This document shows positions 23,901 to 37,912 of a stretch of DNA of 64,000 bases, one piece after another (positions within the stretch are counted from its first letter, which is position 1; every line of letters begins with the position of its first letter). Origin of the DNA: Promerops cafer (lineage: Eukaryota; Chordata; Aves; Passeriformes; Nectariniidae). The notes beneath the pieces are model-generated. The model was given only the letters and a program-made list of their open reading frames with translations. It ran no database searches and was not told the DNA's origin. Position numbers and translations under genes: made by a program. The stretch spans positions 124,001 to 188,000 of the forward strand of contig VZSE01002208.1 in the NCBI GenBank assembly GCA_013398275.1, written 5' to 3'.

Positions 23901-24355
23901 TGTTCCCTTGCTGTGTTTCCTGGTTGTATACAACATGATACGCTGATAAAGAGAAAGAGCTTGCTTTAGCTGTGGACTAAGTTAAACACCAAAGGCTTCT
24001 GAAAGCCAGGAAAGTTTGTTAGCATATTTTCATTTATAGGAAGGAATAGCAAACATTTACCTGTGCTGCAGGTAGCTGCATGGGCAGCTGTTATCTAAAG
24101 CTGGCTGTAAAGTACTTCTACATGCTCAGGTATGAAAAGGGGACACTGTAAGTATCTGCAGCACTGTGATATGAGAACATAAGGTCACATTCTACCCTTA
24201 GGTAAATCTGCAGCCCTGCTGAAACACTGAGGTACTGTGATCAGGTCTGAAAGCAGACCTGGGTCTACAGTCAGGAAAAGCAATGTTCAAAAGCAGGGAT
24301 GCAAGTCTTTCAGGTTTGCTCCCCGTCTGGGCTGTCAGGTGTAAAGGACTTGTTT

Positions 24356-24369
24356 AAAAAAAAAAAAAA
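24356..24369 (+). repeat. Poly-A tract (14)
   Basis: Uninterrupted run of 14 A. No retroposed body is recognised next to it. Confidence 0.9.
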
Positions 24370-25064
24370 GTTTATCCTTTATGATTCATTGTAGATAAGC
24401 CCTATGCCATAGTCTGCCAATTACTTTTTGTTGTTTTGGGTATTTATTTCAGGCCACTGTAACTGCAATAAGGAATTTTGCATGGAAATCATAATCTGTT
24501 GCAGATAAAGCAGGGGATTTTGGCTTAGTGTCTCAGAATAAGTGCTGGAAGAAGTATGCCCAAGAAAAAGATACACCAACAAGGAGCTAAAATTACCTGA
24601 ATTCAAGTATCAAATCCTTAGCAAGCTCTGGATTTTGGGGAGGGCTTTGGTTTTGATTTTGTTTGGGTGGGTTTGACTTGACTGTATAAGGAGCAGAATA
24701 ATGGATTTCCCATGAGATAGTCAAAAGAGGATTATAAAATCAGGATCTGTGTATTATAATTGTCTGCACTGTTGTATAGATTTGATATGGTCTAAGCCCC
24801 ACCCCACCCCCAACCCAAGTAATTGTGCATTATTAAGAATTATGTGCTTCAATACAAGGTGTATGTACTAAAGAGACTTCATTTTCTTAGAAGTAAAACA
24901 AAGGGTGAGTGAAGCCACAGCAACATGTAAGTGCTGGCATCTTAAAAAGTGTTTGTGTGTGCATGTTTGAAAACTGCCACAAAATCCACTGGTTTGGGGA
25001 AATGTGCCCATTACTAATTGCCTCTGACTCTCCAAGGAGTGTGTGGGCATCCTGGAGTGCCAAA

Positions 25065-25252
25065 CGCTGCGCTGGGATGGCCGCTGGGTGGGTGATGCCC
25101 CCGTGGGAGCTGCCATCCGGGCATGCCGAGGGGGAAGGCTCTGCCTGCCCCGTGGCTCCTGGCACCGCTCACAGCCTTGGCATGCTGGCCCAGCTCTGTG
25201 CCTTTGCTCTTTGGCCCCGGCTCGGCATCCGCAGGGGTTGGAGCCTCCTCGA
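25065..25252. promoter_or_regulatory. Intragenic CpG-rich patch
   Basis: Twelve CpG dinucleotides fall within about 190 bases, against CpG-poor surroundings. It could be a small CpG island with an internal promoter or enhancer, or a GC-rich repeat remnant. Open frames of about 70-130 codons occur on both strands, as expected from composition. Confidence 0.4.
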
Positions 25253-27973
25253 TAAGCTGGGAGGTTGTGTTTGGGTTAGGCATGATTCACCCTGTTAAAA
25301 CTCCTCTAGGTGAGGTCTGTGTAACAGCTTCCGTAAGGTCCCATTAGTTTATCCGTCCGTGGCAGTTTCTCGCAAAGTCTATCAGGGTTTCTGAGTTGTG
25401 GACCAATAGAAAACAAAATGGAAAAAAAGAAGAAACTTTTAAAGCTTTGAACTATATATTGTCTACAAACTGTCATTGGCCGTGACTGCATAGTTATTAG
25501 TTCACAGCTTTAGGATATTCTGCTTTCATTAATATTTAGAATTAATCTGCACTGTGGTTTTCTGCAGCATTAGCAGCAATCCTTTGGCTGAATACAAATG
25601 AGGTTTTTTGCTGCAATCCAAATTCAACTGTGGGTAAAGACTTAAAGAGGATATTTATGAGGCACCTACATGGCATAGTGAATTCTGGTTTGCGTGTTTG
25701 CTTCTTGTTATTGTTTTTTGGCTGGGTTTTGGGTGCTTTTTTAGTGGCACTACTTTCTGCAACATGCCAGGATAACAGGTGGGAGATTTACTTCTCGATT
25801 CTTATTTTCTTTTTTAATAGCATTTGATACCGTAGAGGCCCAAGGAGTGCATAACTTATTTTCATTGAAAGAGAGTTTGGTCCCGTGGCAAAAATTTAAG
25901 GACAATAGCTGCTTTGCAGATCTAATATGATTTCTGAAGACAAAAGGCCTTTATAAGATAAAACTGGCCCTGTAATACCTGGAAAGCCTGCAAAAGGTGC
26001 TGCACAACTTCTGCACTCAACTACTGTATCACAAGGATACTTGCAAACTGGCCAGACTGAGCTGTGAAAAAGAGGGTTGGACACTTCTCCTTGGACAAAG
26101 AACCTGATGCCAATCTTGGTCATGTTGTGTTTGCTTTATTTTCTCCTGAGGTGGGATAGGTGTATTCCTTTGCCCAACCACTTGCCTGTTGCCGTCACCA
26201 TAAGTTTTCAGTTGGCTGAGTGTTCTCAGGGCTCATTTGTGCCTCTGGACAAAGCTTCATTGGAAGGAAAAGCATCTTACAGCTGGGAAGAGTGGAGAAG
26301 AGCACCATATGATGACTGTCCATTCTATGATCTGATTCAAAAGGTGCTCCTTCCCCACAATTTTTATTTATTTTTAATTGAATATTTTCTTTTAAATTAT
26401 GTGCACTGGACAGGCAATGCAAAATGCCCTTGATAACTTCATGGTGTTTTGAAAATGCATGTTTGTTCTTCAAGCTTGTTTTATACCTTTGTCCTGGGCT
26501 CCATTTTATTGTCAATTTAAATCCATTAGAAAGAGAAACAAGTCTCCACAGATCCTGTTATGTACAACAGCTTCACATTTAAATTTGAAGTGTAATCATG
26601 CACAAACATTGACTTGACCAGTATTGCTACTGGCGTTCCTGTTAAGTGGTTAGTTTAAGGTTTAATGACCCCTTTGAAATCAAGTGCTTGCTTTCTGTCA
26701 TGTATTGATGGTACTGCGTGAGGCCAGCAATTGAATTTTTTTATTTTCTTTTCAGTGATTTTTAGAAAACATTTCAGCTACTGGCCTGGTTTGTTCGCTC
26801 CATTACCCTCACTGGTGAAGACTGAGCTGTTTGGACAGGGCACGTGCCATCCAAACCCAGCTGGTTCATGTAGCATCCTCAGGATTTCTTCTCAAATTTG
26901 GTGAATGCTTGTTAATCTGCTTTTGCAATCATCATGGCAAGAAGTTGCCAGTTGGATGAGAATTTTATATGATGCAAGAGAAGATCCCTCAGGCCTGGGG
27001 CCCTACATAGCAATGAAAATTTTCATTGGTGAGCCCAGTCACCAGGGGGTCTACTTGTGGTGGGGTCTGGAAAGTAAAGCTGGGGAGGCCTTGACACCTG
27101 AGTGTTGCCCCATGTTTTTCCATAGTGTGCTCAAGGGTGGGGAGAGCAAAAATCGCAAAGTACCTGGTTTCTGAGTATCTGCAATGAATGAAAAAGTAGT
27201 GCACAGAGGTCTAAAATGCAACTGATTGAAAAAATAAATGGTTTGAGATTTGGTTATGGAACAAATTGCTGGAAGCTTTGGGATGAAGTACAGAGAAATG
27301 CTCACTTTTTACGTCACTTAGCATTAGTTTAACATAGGACAGGCAAGATGTACCATGCTTTTTACATGGGATTGTCACTTTAATGCTTTTAGCCTCCTTC
27401 TTACACCAGAGAAAAGTCTGCATCAGCCACTGGCACTGACTGAAGCCTTGGGCTGTGGAGTGAACAGCCCCAGCTAAACATCGAGGAACCTGAACAAAAT
27501 CAAGTGAAGCTTTTGCACCTTGTTATTCATAGTTTCCCGTCCCATTATGAATTGGAATAATTTAATTTAAAAAGGCAGCTGGTAAAATCAAGAACATACT
27601 GAACTTGGCATCAGTCCTCTTGTGCAAGTCTGGGACTCATAAAAGACTTGGACATGGGATGAAGCACCTTCGGCGAGAGCCCCTGGCTGCTACCCAGGAC
27701 AGCTGCAGGGACGCTGCAGCCTCCTCTGCCAAATGATGGTGTTGCAACATGCAGCCACTCCTGAGCACAGAGGGTCTTTCCCACTAGCAGCTTTCTTCCA
27801 TGGAAAAATGTGTTCCTAAAAGTGAAGACTGAGCCTGGGACCAGCCTGAGGGGTCAGATAACATCTTTCAAAATGCCACCCTGCAGCCCAGAGATTGAAT
27901 AAGCCTTTGGTTATGTCTGCTTTTTGGGACACTTCACGGCTGCAGCACATAGTGTTCCCCAAACCTGTGTGTG

Positions 27974-28011
27974 TGACCAGAAGCAAATGGGCACTTGACC
28001 AGAAGCAAATG
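27974..28011 (+). repeat. 16-bp direct repeat, period 22
   Basis: TGACCAGAAGCAAATG occurs at 27974-27989 and again at 27996-28011, separated by a six-base spacer. Confidence 0.9.
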
Positions 28012-31000
28012 AGCAGACCTCTCTTAGTTCATCCCTCATGGTGTTAAAGAAAATCCTGCTTCCAGATCAAGCACAGTGCTTTCCACAGTGTTTCCACGAG
28101 ATCTTTCTGCCTCTTGCGAAAGTGTTTGCATGCCTCTTCTTGTGGAGGGGCACGAGGAAATTTGGAGAATCCTTGCGAAAGGCAGGGATTTTGGGCTCTT
28201 GGCAGGCCTGTAAGCAAGATTTCTGACAGTTCAGTTCTACCTTTAGAAAGTTTGTTGTCATGTTATGTAGAAGGAGCTCTGGTTATGAGGGAATAACTTG
28301 CTGCCGTCAATTTATGGAAGTATACAGTGGGTCTGTACCCTCGGGTGGTGGATTCTGTGACCAGTAAACCTACAGTTCCTTTAAAGTCTGAAATTAGAGC
28401 CCAACTTTTATTTTTCTACTTAAGCTGTGCAATTTGGCTGTTTGCAGTATTCTAGAGAGGCAGCAAAATTACTGTTGGCTTTCCCACAATAAATCTTTGA
28501 CCTTCCCCACCATTTAAGCATTTGCAGATTCCCTGCGCTGTGTACGGGGGTGGAGAAAAGAGCTGTGGAGTTACACGCACATGCTGACACACACGCACAT
28601 GTTTGTTAGTAGCTCTAGCAAGCACTTGGCCTGTGATATCAAGGCAATGTCTGGGGGTTTCTTTCCTCCTCTGCACAATACTGGATGTAAAGCAGTTATG
28701 CTGCAAAATGGTATTGTACAAATTAGGGCAAAACTGTTACTCCATGCAATTAGCATCATGTTCAGCACTCCCCCGAGTTCCCTGGGGGAGACCTGCAACA
28801 TTTGTTGGTGTGTGTTTGTGCAACCTCCCGCACTCAGCCCAAGGGGCTCTTGTGGTACTTGGATTCTTCCTTCGAGCCCTTGGTGTTCACGCACTGATCT
28901 GTCATCTGGCGATGGATGCAGAAGTTGAAACTTCATCTGTGCATGATGCTGATCACGGAGATGTAGCGTGAAATGGAGTTTTCTCCGTGTTATGTTTCCA
29001 TGAGTTTCAGACTTCAGCAGCTTGTGAGCTTTATGTAAGCTGATGGATGCAAAAGGAGTGCTGAGCGCTGTAGGCATAGGGCAGGGAGAGGAGCAGAGAG
29101 GATGGTTTCAGGGCTGCACACATCTGTTACCTTCATGCCATGCTCACAACAAAGCAGCGGGGCCTTTTTGACACTTTGGATTTTTTTCAGTTCAGTTGCT
29201 CAATCCCAGATTTTGTTTTGTACATTACTGTAGTTTCACATTTCACTGCAAATTATTCACTCCCTGTGCCAAAAATAGGAAGTTTGGAGAAAATACTTGG
29301 TACGTTCAGGAAAGATGAGCAAATACTCATGTTGGAGGTGATTAACTCCATAAATTACACTCAGGTTCAGATGGAGCAGATGAACCTTTGTGCGGCACAT
29401 CAGAGCCAAGTGTGAAAATAATGGGGGTGAGTTGTATCCATGGCAGATCCCAAGCCTCTCCCTTTGAGAATAAACCAGACAAAAGGGCATCTGTACGCTT
29501 CTGATGGCTGAAAGATCGTATGAATTACAGAACATGTCTAAAACAGAGTAAGATTATACATTGTATTACAAGTCCAGAGAACTATTGCTAGTTACTGGTT
29601 TTGCTAGGCTAACATTTCATCCAGGATGGAAAATATGAGGCTCTCCTTAGCCTGCACGTTCTGCAATAACATTTTATCAGCAGGCAAAGTCTCATTAAAT
29701 ACACCCCATCGGCTGTGCTTGCACTGCCAATTTTTGAGTGGAAACATTGTATTAACTTGGCTGTTCCCTGCAGGATATTACTCTTGGAAAATTATAACAA
29801 AGCGAACAATCCCCAAATCAGCATTTTTCATTTATAGCAGGCCATAATTTACAGTATGGTATGGATCCATGCCTGCCTGGAGAATTCACTGTCTGCCGTG
29901 GCAGGGAAGAGCATGCATTTCTGTATTTACCCAAGAAAGCATTTGTCTTACATGCACACAGTGATTTGGATCCACATGGCCTCTGTGTTTCACTGTGTGT
30001 TATATGTAATGACTCATTATCAACTGTCTAAATCCAGGCTCCACATCCGTTTTAGGACCACAGTTTATCTCCTGCATGGGAATGACATGCACTTCCCAGG
30101 GCCAAAAGTAAAGGACGGGGTTTTGCCCCTCGCCTCATCAGACCCTAGCCTGCTATAACCAACTTGATATGAAAAATAAGAGAAAGGAAAATAATTACTT
30201 CAAATACTAAATAAAAATCCAGCACCAGTGTTTTTAAAGAGGAGTTTCAGGGCACTCAACAGAGATGACTAAGCAGCCCACCTCCTTGCACTCTAGAAGT
30301 TTATTGCTTGCAGCATCTATGGTTGCTTACTTAACTGGATAAAGCCAATGCAGTGGTTTCATTTAAATTTTGGAAGCTTTAAGTAAGCAATGCCCTGAAT
30401 GTTATTAAAAAGAGTAGAAAATTTTGATGTTACAGGTAAAGGAGAAGAGACCATTTTTCTTCCCCCAGTAAAGTTTTCTTTGTCAAGAGTAAAGCAGTTC
30501 ACTGCATGCCCATAGGTTCTGAGTAGTTGTTCTCTTTTGTTTGTGTAACTATTTGTATCAGCAAATGAAAACAGTTCAAGCTATTCACTTTGACAGTTTC
30601 TTTTTGACAAATGCAAATACTAAATTGTAACATGCTGGAAAAGTCCTAAGTCCTGGGGGCAATCCAACTCCTAGTGACAAGAGAGGTGTGGTTGGTGCTG
30701 CATTTCTGTATGTATTTACTTACATGTATCCATGGAAATATATATCTATTCTTATTTTTACACATCTGCTGTGTAGAAACCCTGATCCTTTAAAAACATT
30801 ACCAGTGGGGTTTTTATCAGGCAGCTTAGTCTAACTTAGTATCAGATATTTTCTGTCAAGTGAAGCTATTCCAGTACCAGTACTTCTGAGACAGCTTTGG
30901 ATACACAGTCTGTGGATATTGTTGTATGTTAAGAAATAAAATGAAATAAAATTTACTCAGGGAAGTGTAGTGCTTTTTCCATCCAAAACATTATCTTTTT

Positions 31001-34000
31001 TTTCCCTTTCTTTCTGGTGCATTTTGCAGAGTCTGGATGGGAAAGTATGCTTCTCTTAATACCATTAGAGCTGAGGAAAAAAGGGGTAGATATGGTTTGT
31101 ACTACTGTCTTTCATTCCCATCAACTCCAGTATGGCTTCTCCCTTTCATACTCAGTCTAACCTGACTTAATATTCCGCTTCAAAAGAGGGCAATTAAACA
31201 AAAGGTCTGCGCTTTGTGCCAGCATCTTTGAAGCCAACCATGAGACTCCATTCCAGAGGATGAAAGATAATTTCCAAGGAGGCCTAAAATTTCTAGAGCA
31301 TAAACAAAGTAAGTGGATGGTTTCATTAAATTGCTGTATTTATTAATAATTGCATTAACTGTCTCTTATGGGTCTACACCTGTTGATTTTTGCATTATTA
31401 TTCTGGTAGCCAGCTCAGTCTTTTCAACACCAGGGAGGTGTAGTGAGTGATGGCTGGTGTTGTTTCTGCCTGGAGAACAGGATGAAAGTGAAGGTGCCAA
31501 ATCTCTTTTTTCCTCAATTTTTTTTTTTTGAGAAAGAGGGCAGCAGCAATAGTTAAATCTTCCCTGCACCCTTGTAGGTAATGAAATTAAATGGAATGAT
31601 GTTTTAGGGAAACTGTGAAGTCACGTTATTTTCATTCCTGTCCTGTGATTGTTCTGTCAGAGTGTAAGGACCTCTTTCATTATTTTCTTTTTAATTTTTG
31701 TTAAACATTAAAATACATTCACTAAGACTAGGTTCTCCTTTCCAAATTTGTTATTAAGAGTCAGCATATTTGAAGCCTTTGTGGGTGGGCTCATAAAAAA
31801 CTTGATCTTTCTTCATGTTCTTTGCATAATGAAGAAGAAAAAGTAAAAACACCTCCGGGGATCCTAGTAATTGAAACCTAATTCCCAGGTATTTAAGCAT
31901 ATTAATGTCTTTAAAGACAAGGCCAGAAAATTATGGGAACATCCAAGGACTTTGTACATATTTGTGTGAGGGAAAAAAGAAATTCACAGCCTTTACTTTT
32001 TTTTTTTTAATCCAGTTGTATTATTTTTCTTGAAAACATAAAGAGAACTGCTAGATTAAATAAGTAGGAGCAATATATAAAATGTTGATTTGTAGCCCTA
32101 CCACTCACTGAGAGGAAAGCAGATGCTTCCTGTGCAGTTGCATCTCTCTCAGAACTCCATGAAGTTGAGAAAAAGAGATGTTTTTCTGTACCTCCCAGGT
32201 GGAAGGGCAATGAATTGAAAGGCCCATGCCAGAGCTCACTCACTTAAGCTCATGGGCTGTTCACAATTACACTCTCCAAAGCTGTTCCTGCCTCTTAAAG
32301 ATATGTGGGATTACTAACTGAAGATAAGGTTGGTAGCGACCCTAGTGCAACCTGTTAGCCTGATTTGATCCTGCTGTGCAAACAGAGAGTGGAGCACTGA
32401 GGGAGGAGTCACTAATATAAAGGTAGATCTTACTGCTTTTCAGCTGAAAGGTATCTTTACTTTTCACCTTCCAAAAGAGAGATGGTATGTCGATTTGGTT
32501 AGGGACAGGCTTCAAAATCGAGATCTTGGCTGTGATGAAATGTAAAAAAAAAATACATCGATAAATAATGAGAGAGAACAATTGTTTCCCAAGGCAAATT
32601 TGAGAAGGTTGATTAATCAGCTTTCAAACTTGCTGTGATACAAACATGCAGTGATACAAACCTGCCCCTCCCCACCATAGCAGTTTAATACCAGAAATTA
32701 TTATGTAGGTAGTAGAACATGTAGAGCTGAACTGAGATTGGGTGGGGGATGTTGTAAAGACCCCGCTTTTGTATAAATTTCTGGGGAGTAGCAGCACGGA
32801 GGAACTTCTTGGTCCTGTCATCTTATGTTTGCAGCCTTCATTTGGTAGAAAAGTCATTTGCTAATCTCACTGATGCATGGAACTATGTTTGCTAGCAGTT
32901 TGGAAAGCATGTAGGATTCCGTGCATCCCATGAGTATAGGGTTTAAGGTGCTTCACTTCTTCCAGGAGAGAGGCAGAGGGTTACAGCTGGAGAACTACAG
33001 GACAGTTGCAAATAGGTTTTGGCTGCTTGACCTTTATAGGTCTTCTCTCCCACTCCTGTAAAAGGGAAAATTGCTCTGATTTTGAAGTTGTTAATCATTC
33101 CTCACTGTCCCACAGAGTTCTTGGGACTCTCCTGATCTTCTGTGTGGAAGCTGGATGCTTGCCAGCTGCACAGGCTGATGTGAGTCATTCCCACAGGGCT
33201 CTTGCTGAAGCATCAGATATGTCAAGGCTGTCCTAACCTGTTATTGGGAAGTCTCCAAGTGCTTATAGATAACATGGTTGAATTCCATGCATTTGTCTTT
33301 GGGGAGAGATTTTTGGGTCCCTTCCCACATTTCAGATTGATGCTTGCCTGCATACAGTTAAATGCCCATGGCCAACACTGCAGTCCATGGAATCCATTCC
33401 ATGAGGACACTCAGGGGTGCATTGCTTAGACCCTGGCTGGGGGAGGAAAGATACGTGTTCTGCTTGTGTTGTCTCATCCCTCATTATTTGGGAGAGCAAG
33501 GTGTTTTGGAGAGGAGGGTCTTTTTGGTGTTTGGATTTTAAAATGCTGTCCCATGGGCAGTTGGTGTGGAATAGGGGTTCTGTTAGACATATCTCATAGT
33601 AGCACTGCTTCTCTATCTGGGAGTTATCTTTAGGTTTTTCAGAATGTCTGCCCTGGGGTCACAGACTCCATCTAAGGCTGCTTGTGAAGAAAATTGCTGT
33701 AACCTATCTTTTTTGAATGGGAGAAATGAAGTCAGGATAGAGACTTTAAGCTGCCTGGGGTAGTTACTGGCTTTTCCTACTTTTCTCAGGAAAACCCGCA
33801 TGTTGTGGTAGAAGCATCTGTCCTCTTGTGCTGAGGTGGCAGGTCTGATGGGTAACTTGCTACCTGGCAAGATCATTATATGTAATTAGGACCTAGAGTG
33901 TTACTGAGAGGAATGTTGATTCCTCTTTTGTACAGGTAATTTATTGTGTTTTGTATTTCAGCTGGGGTTTTTTTTTGGGTGTGTTGTTCATTCATGTCAC

Positions 34001-34776
34001 CCTCTTCCTGTGATTTAGTCCCTTCCAGGTGCTCTGTTTGCATTACCAAGCAAGCATGAACTTTCTGTAGATCAAACCTTTGACTTTAGACATAGGGTGC
34101 TTTCTTGAATCTGTAGGCTTTGTAGTCTGAACTAAAAGCCAGAAAACAAAAAAGGTTTCATACTTTGTGGTGGAGGAACATTTTACTGGAGACATTTCAG
34201 CCCAGCTGGTCATTACTCATCCAAATTCAGTGGTTGCACTTAGCCCATGTGGGAGGGACATTGCAATCTGTAGACAGGAAGTACAAATAAGGATATTGCT
34301 TGGGAAAGAAATTTGGATTATTTTCACTGTGAAACTGTGTGTGTGTGCTGTGGCTCTGATACCAATGGAAAATGCAACTTTGACCGTTCACTTCAGGAGA
34401 ATTTTTTAACAGTTTCTGGACTCAGTTTTAAAATGAAATGTTTCTGCAACAGATTCTGCTCCTGAAATCTCTGCTCCTTTTGCACATTGACACGTAACAT
34501 CCATTCTACTTGACCTGCACATTTCTAAAGCTTTGGGATGTTAAACTCATCTCAGATTTGTTTAACATACATGTTTTCTTGAAGCATTTAAAATGAATTA
34601 GTGTATTTTCAAGTCTCTTAAGACATGGAGGAAGGGATAGAAATTTGCGTATGAAATTTTGAGGACAATTTTGAACAGACCCTTTTTTTTTTTAATCCAT
34701 GATGTACCCAGAAAATTACTACAGGTAGAAATGATGGATTAATTAAAGCTAAAATGGAAAAACTTGTATATTATTT

Positions 34777-34789
34777 AAAAAAAAAAAAA
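34777..34789 (+). repeat. Poly-A tract (13)
   Basis: Run of 13 A followed by an A/G-rich stretch to about 34804. Confidence 0.85.
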
Positions 34790-37700
34790 GAAAAAGAGAG
34801 TAAAAGCTATGATGAAAATGTGGAGCAGATGCTTCTTTTAGTCTTAAGGAAGAGCTTTGTCTGATTAATGTAGATGGCTGGAGAGACTTTTCATCAGAGC
34901 TGTGCATGCCAGGCCATGTCTGAGCAGGAATATTTTCTCTCTGTTAATAAACATTTTCTCTTTGCCCAGGGTGCTAAACAACCCTGTTGTTCTGTTCCAC
35001 CATGTGGAACACCTCTGTGAGCTTTACAAAGGAGACAAAAAAACTTCAGCTTGGCTGAGTAGAGCTCCTTGTGTTTATACTGAAAGCTGGAACATGTTCC
35101 CCCTTCTCTGCCTTGAACTTCTTGATTGGTGTAACTACACCCTGCCCTCTCTGAAGAGCTTCAAGCTGAGATGGTTTTCTGCAGCAGCAGCCCTCACCAG
35201 CAAGGTTTCAGCCCTGGGATCGCCTGTAGGAACGGCAGAGGTGGGACCCAGTTTCCCTCTGGATGATCTGGTGGCAGAAGGACAAAGTGGTCCGAGTAAA
35301 GGACAACGTCCCCAGCCTCCATGGAGAAGAGTCTCTCTCCAGAAGGAGCCCCTGGGTGCTCCTGCCCCTGTATTTATGTTACGTGTGGTTGCTTCCTGCA
35401 AGCGCTGTCCTCGATGGAAGAGGTGTAAGCGAAGGGCTGAATGTAAACTGGTGGGTCAGAGTGACTTCATGTGTGGCCAGATCTCTGAAGAGTCAAAGCA
35501 GATTAGGAAAGCGGGAAGCTGACTGTTTAACGGTGAGCACATATTCTGAGGAGCACAATATGTGCTGGTGGTGTAGTGGAAGAGCAGTGTGTGTCTGTGT
35601 GAGAAGCATTGCATTAAAGCAGCCCCACTGCTTACAGCTTATATACACTTGGATTTATTCCATGGCACTTGGGAAGGCTTCTCCTGTTATTTTGAACGTG
35701 GCCCTAAGACAGCTGAGATCATATAATCAGATTTTTTTTAGCAGCACAGTGTTTTCACAAGGTATTTTTGACTGGAAAGAAAAGAGAAGAATGCTACAGG
35801 CCCATTACTAATGCACCAACTTTTTCCCCCCCCACCAATGTACTTGTGCCTTGCATGCCTTTTGCATGCAGCAAGTACTTTAACATCTGTTTTGGACTTG
35901 AATGCATTTGTTTTCAGAGGATACAAATTGGTTTGATCCTCACTTTTCATTCAGGAGATAGGCTTGAAAAATCACTTATGCAAAAGAAGGGTGGCAAAGT
36001 TAATGAATTTTATATATGGCACAGACATAACATGGAGAGCTATTAATATGCTTCTAAAAATTAGTGAATTATGTCCACTTAAAGTAAATTGAATTGTATC
36101 TTCTGCCCTGTCCTCTGAATCGCAGAGGTTTAGCATTACTTTGTTGCAGTGATTCATATTTAAAAGATCAGATAACAGCAGATATCACAGAATGGATAAA
36201 AACAGTTCTCTTGAGAGTTCAACTCCAATACTATATTGTGACTACTAAGAGCTCCCTAGCTTTTGTTAGAATGAATAGCATCCTTTATCTAGGTGTTTTA
36301 CATGCAAATGATAATATTAATAACAATGTGGTCTAGTTAAGAAAGAGGGTCTGATTTCACTTCTAATTGTCGGACAGCAATGATTCAATCATTATTCAAG
36401 AAAATGTAAGAATGAGGCAGTACAGCTTGGATTCTCATCACACTCAAAAGGTCTGATTTGGGTCCCTGGCAAAGCTATCAAGCCCCAAATCAGAATTTCA
36501 ATCAAACCCGTGTCTGCTGCCGGATGTTAAATGCCTGGTTGGCTCTCTGCCTTTCTTTTGCAGCGTTTAACAAGGGCCATAAGGCTTTTAGAGCAGTATT
36601 GCCCTTCCCCACCTCATCAGCAACAGTTCTATTGTGATTCACAGCTTGGATAAGAAGTCCCAATACTTCCCAGAAGGGTTGGAGAACTGCATTCCCCAGC
36701 CCACAGCCAGTTCTTGACCTCTCCAGGAGACTCAGTTGCTCATGTATCGGGTAGAAGGCTTGGTGGGTTTTTCACTTTAGTTATTCACAGTGCACCTGGA
36801 AGCATTTGGAAGGTTTTTCCTGGTTGTGCCCCAAGCTTTCTGGAGCAGTGTAGCTGCAGAAAGCTCTTTCAGCCATCGGATGTAGAACAGTTTTGCAGTG
36901 GGAGGAAGATTCCTTCTCCCTCCCACCCTCAGCATTCCCTTAGGAAGTTCACTTTGGGAATTGTGTTACTGTGTTTGGCCAAGAGGACCACACTTATTTA
37001 AAAAAAAAAAATCCTGAAAATGAGCTTTACTGAAATTTTGTTGATAGCTGATATTTCTTTTATTTAATGTTTCTATTTTATTTAACCTTCATCAGACTTT
37101 CTTCTTCTGAAACAAGATCGTGATTTAAACTTTTACCTTTCCTGCATCCCTGGAGTTAAACATCACTCCAGTCCATGCCATCGGTTGAATGTTCAGCCAT
37201 TAAGCAGAACTTAAGTTAATTGCTGTACTGATTAAACAGCAGTTGTCACCACACCCCTAGGTGAGTTGCCTGGGAGATACTCTTGTACTGCGGCAATAAA
37301 ACTATTTCTGTGAAAGTGAAGGTAAATTGGTATGCACAGGTATAAATTAATATAGTTATTGTGGAATCTGAAACAGGACAACATTTGAATTTGTAATTTT
37401 ACCAGAGTGAGTTTTTTCATAGTGTAATTTCTTTCAGCATTTTCCCAAATACACATGAGTTTTATTTCTACAAATCAGTTTTGCAAATAGGATGTTTTCT
37501 TATTTGTTTGTTTAAAAGGAGATGAAGTGGAACACGTAGCTGGATGCTCTTACGTGCAAGTGTTTGAATTGAGCAAGCCCAGAAAATGTTTGTTTGCAGT
37601 TACACACATTCCTGAACTAAAAATTCTGGCCTATGTTTCATAAATACCCCTTGGATCTCTCAGGATAAAAGATTCTAGGTAAATAGAAGTATTTCTATAA

Positions 37701-37877
37701 TTGCTCTGCAGCAAAGCAAAAGTCATTATCTTCTAACCCTAAACAAGGGAATGTACTTAGAAAAGCCCCAAACAATCCCTTTTAAATTTCTTTTCTTCTT
37801 TGCTCTGTCATTATGACTAGAGGAAGAAAAACTGCAGAATATTTTTTAAGACAGTATTTGGAAACTATATACATTTC

Positions 37878-37912
37878 GCTATGTACTGCTATGTGAAACA
37901 GAGCTATGTACT
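37878..37912 (+). repeat. 10-bp direct repeat, period 25
   Basis: GCTATGTACT at 37878-37887 recurs at 37903-37912, with partial GCTATGTG copies between and after. Confidence 0.75.

Noticed and set aside
25037..25095. Possible second exon after an acceptor-like AG at 25035-25036, reading GVCGHPGVPNAALGWPLGG in the phase of exon 1
   Set aside because: The start faintly recalls a sushi-domain opening (CGxPGxP), but the frame hits TGA after about 19 residues. The putative donor is one of several GTGGGT words, and no domain continues.
35849..35873. Hairpin-like TTGCATGC repeats
   Set aside because: The arms pair only with a two-base bulge and consist largely of the self-complementary word GCATGC, which is weak evidence of a real structure.
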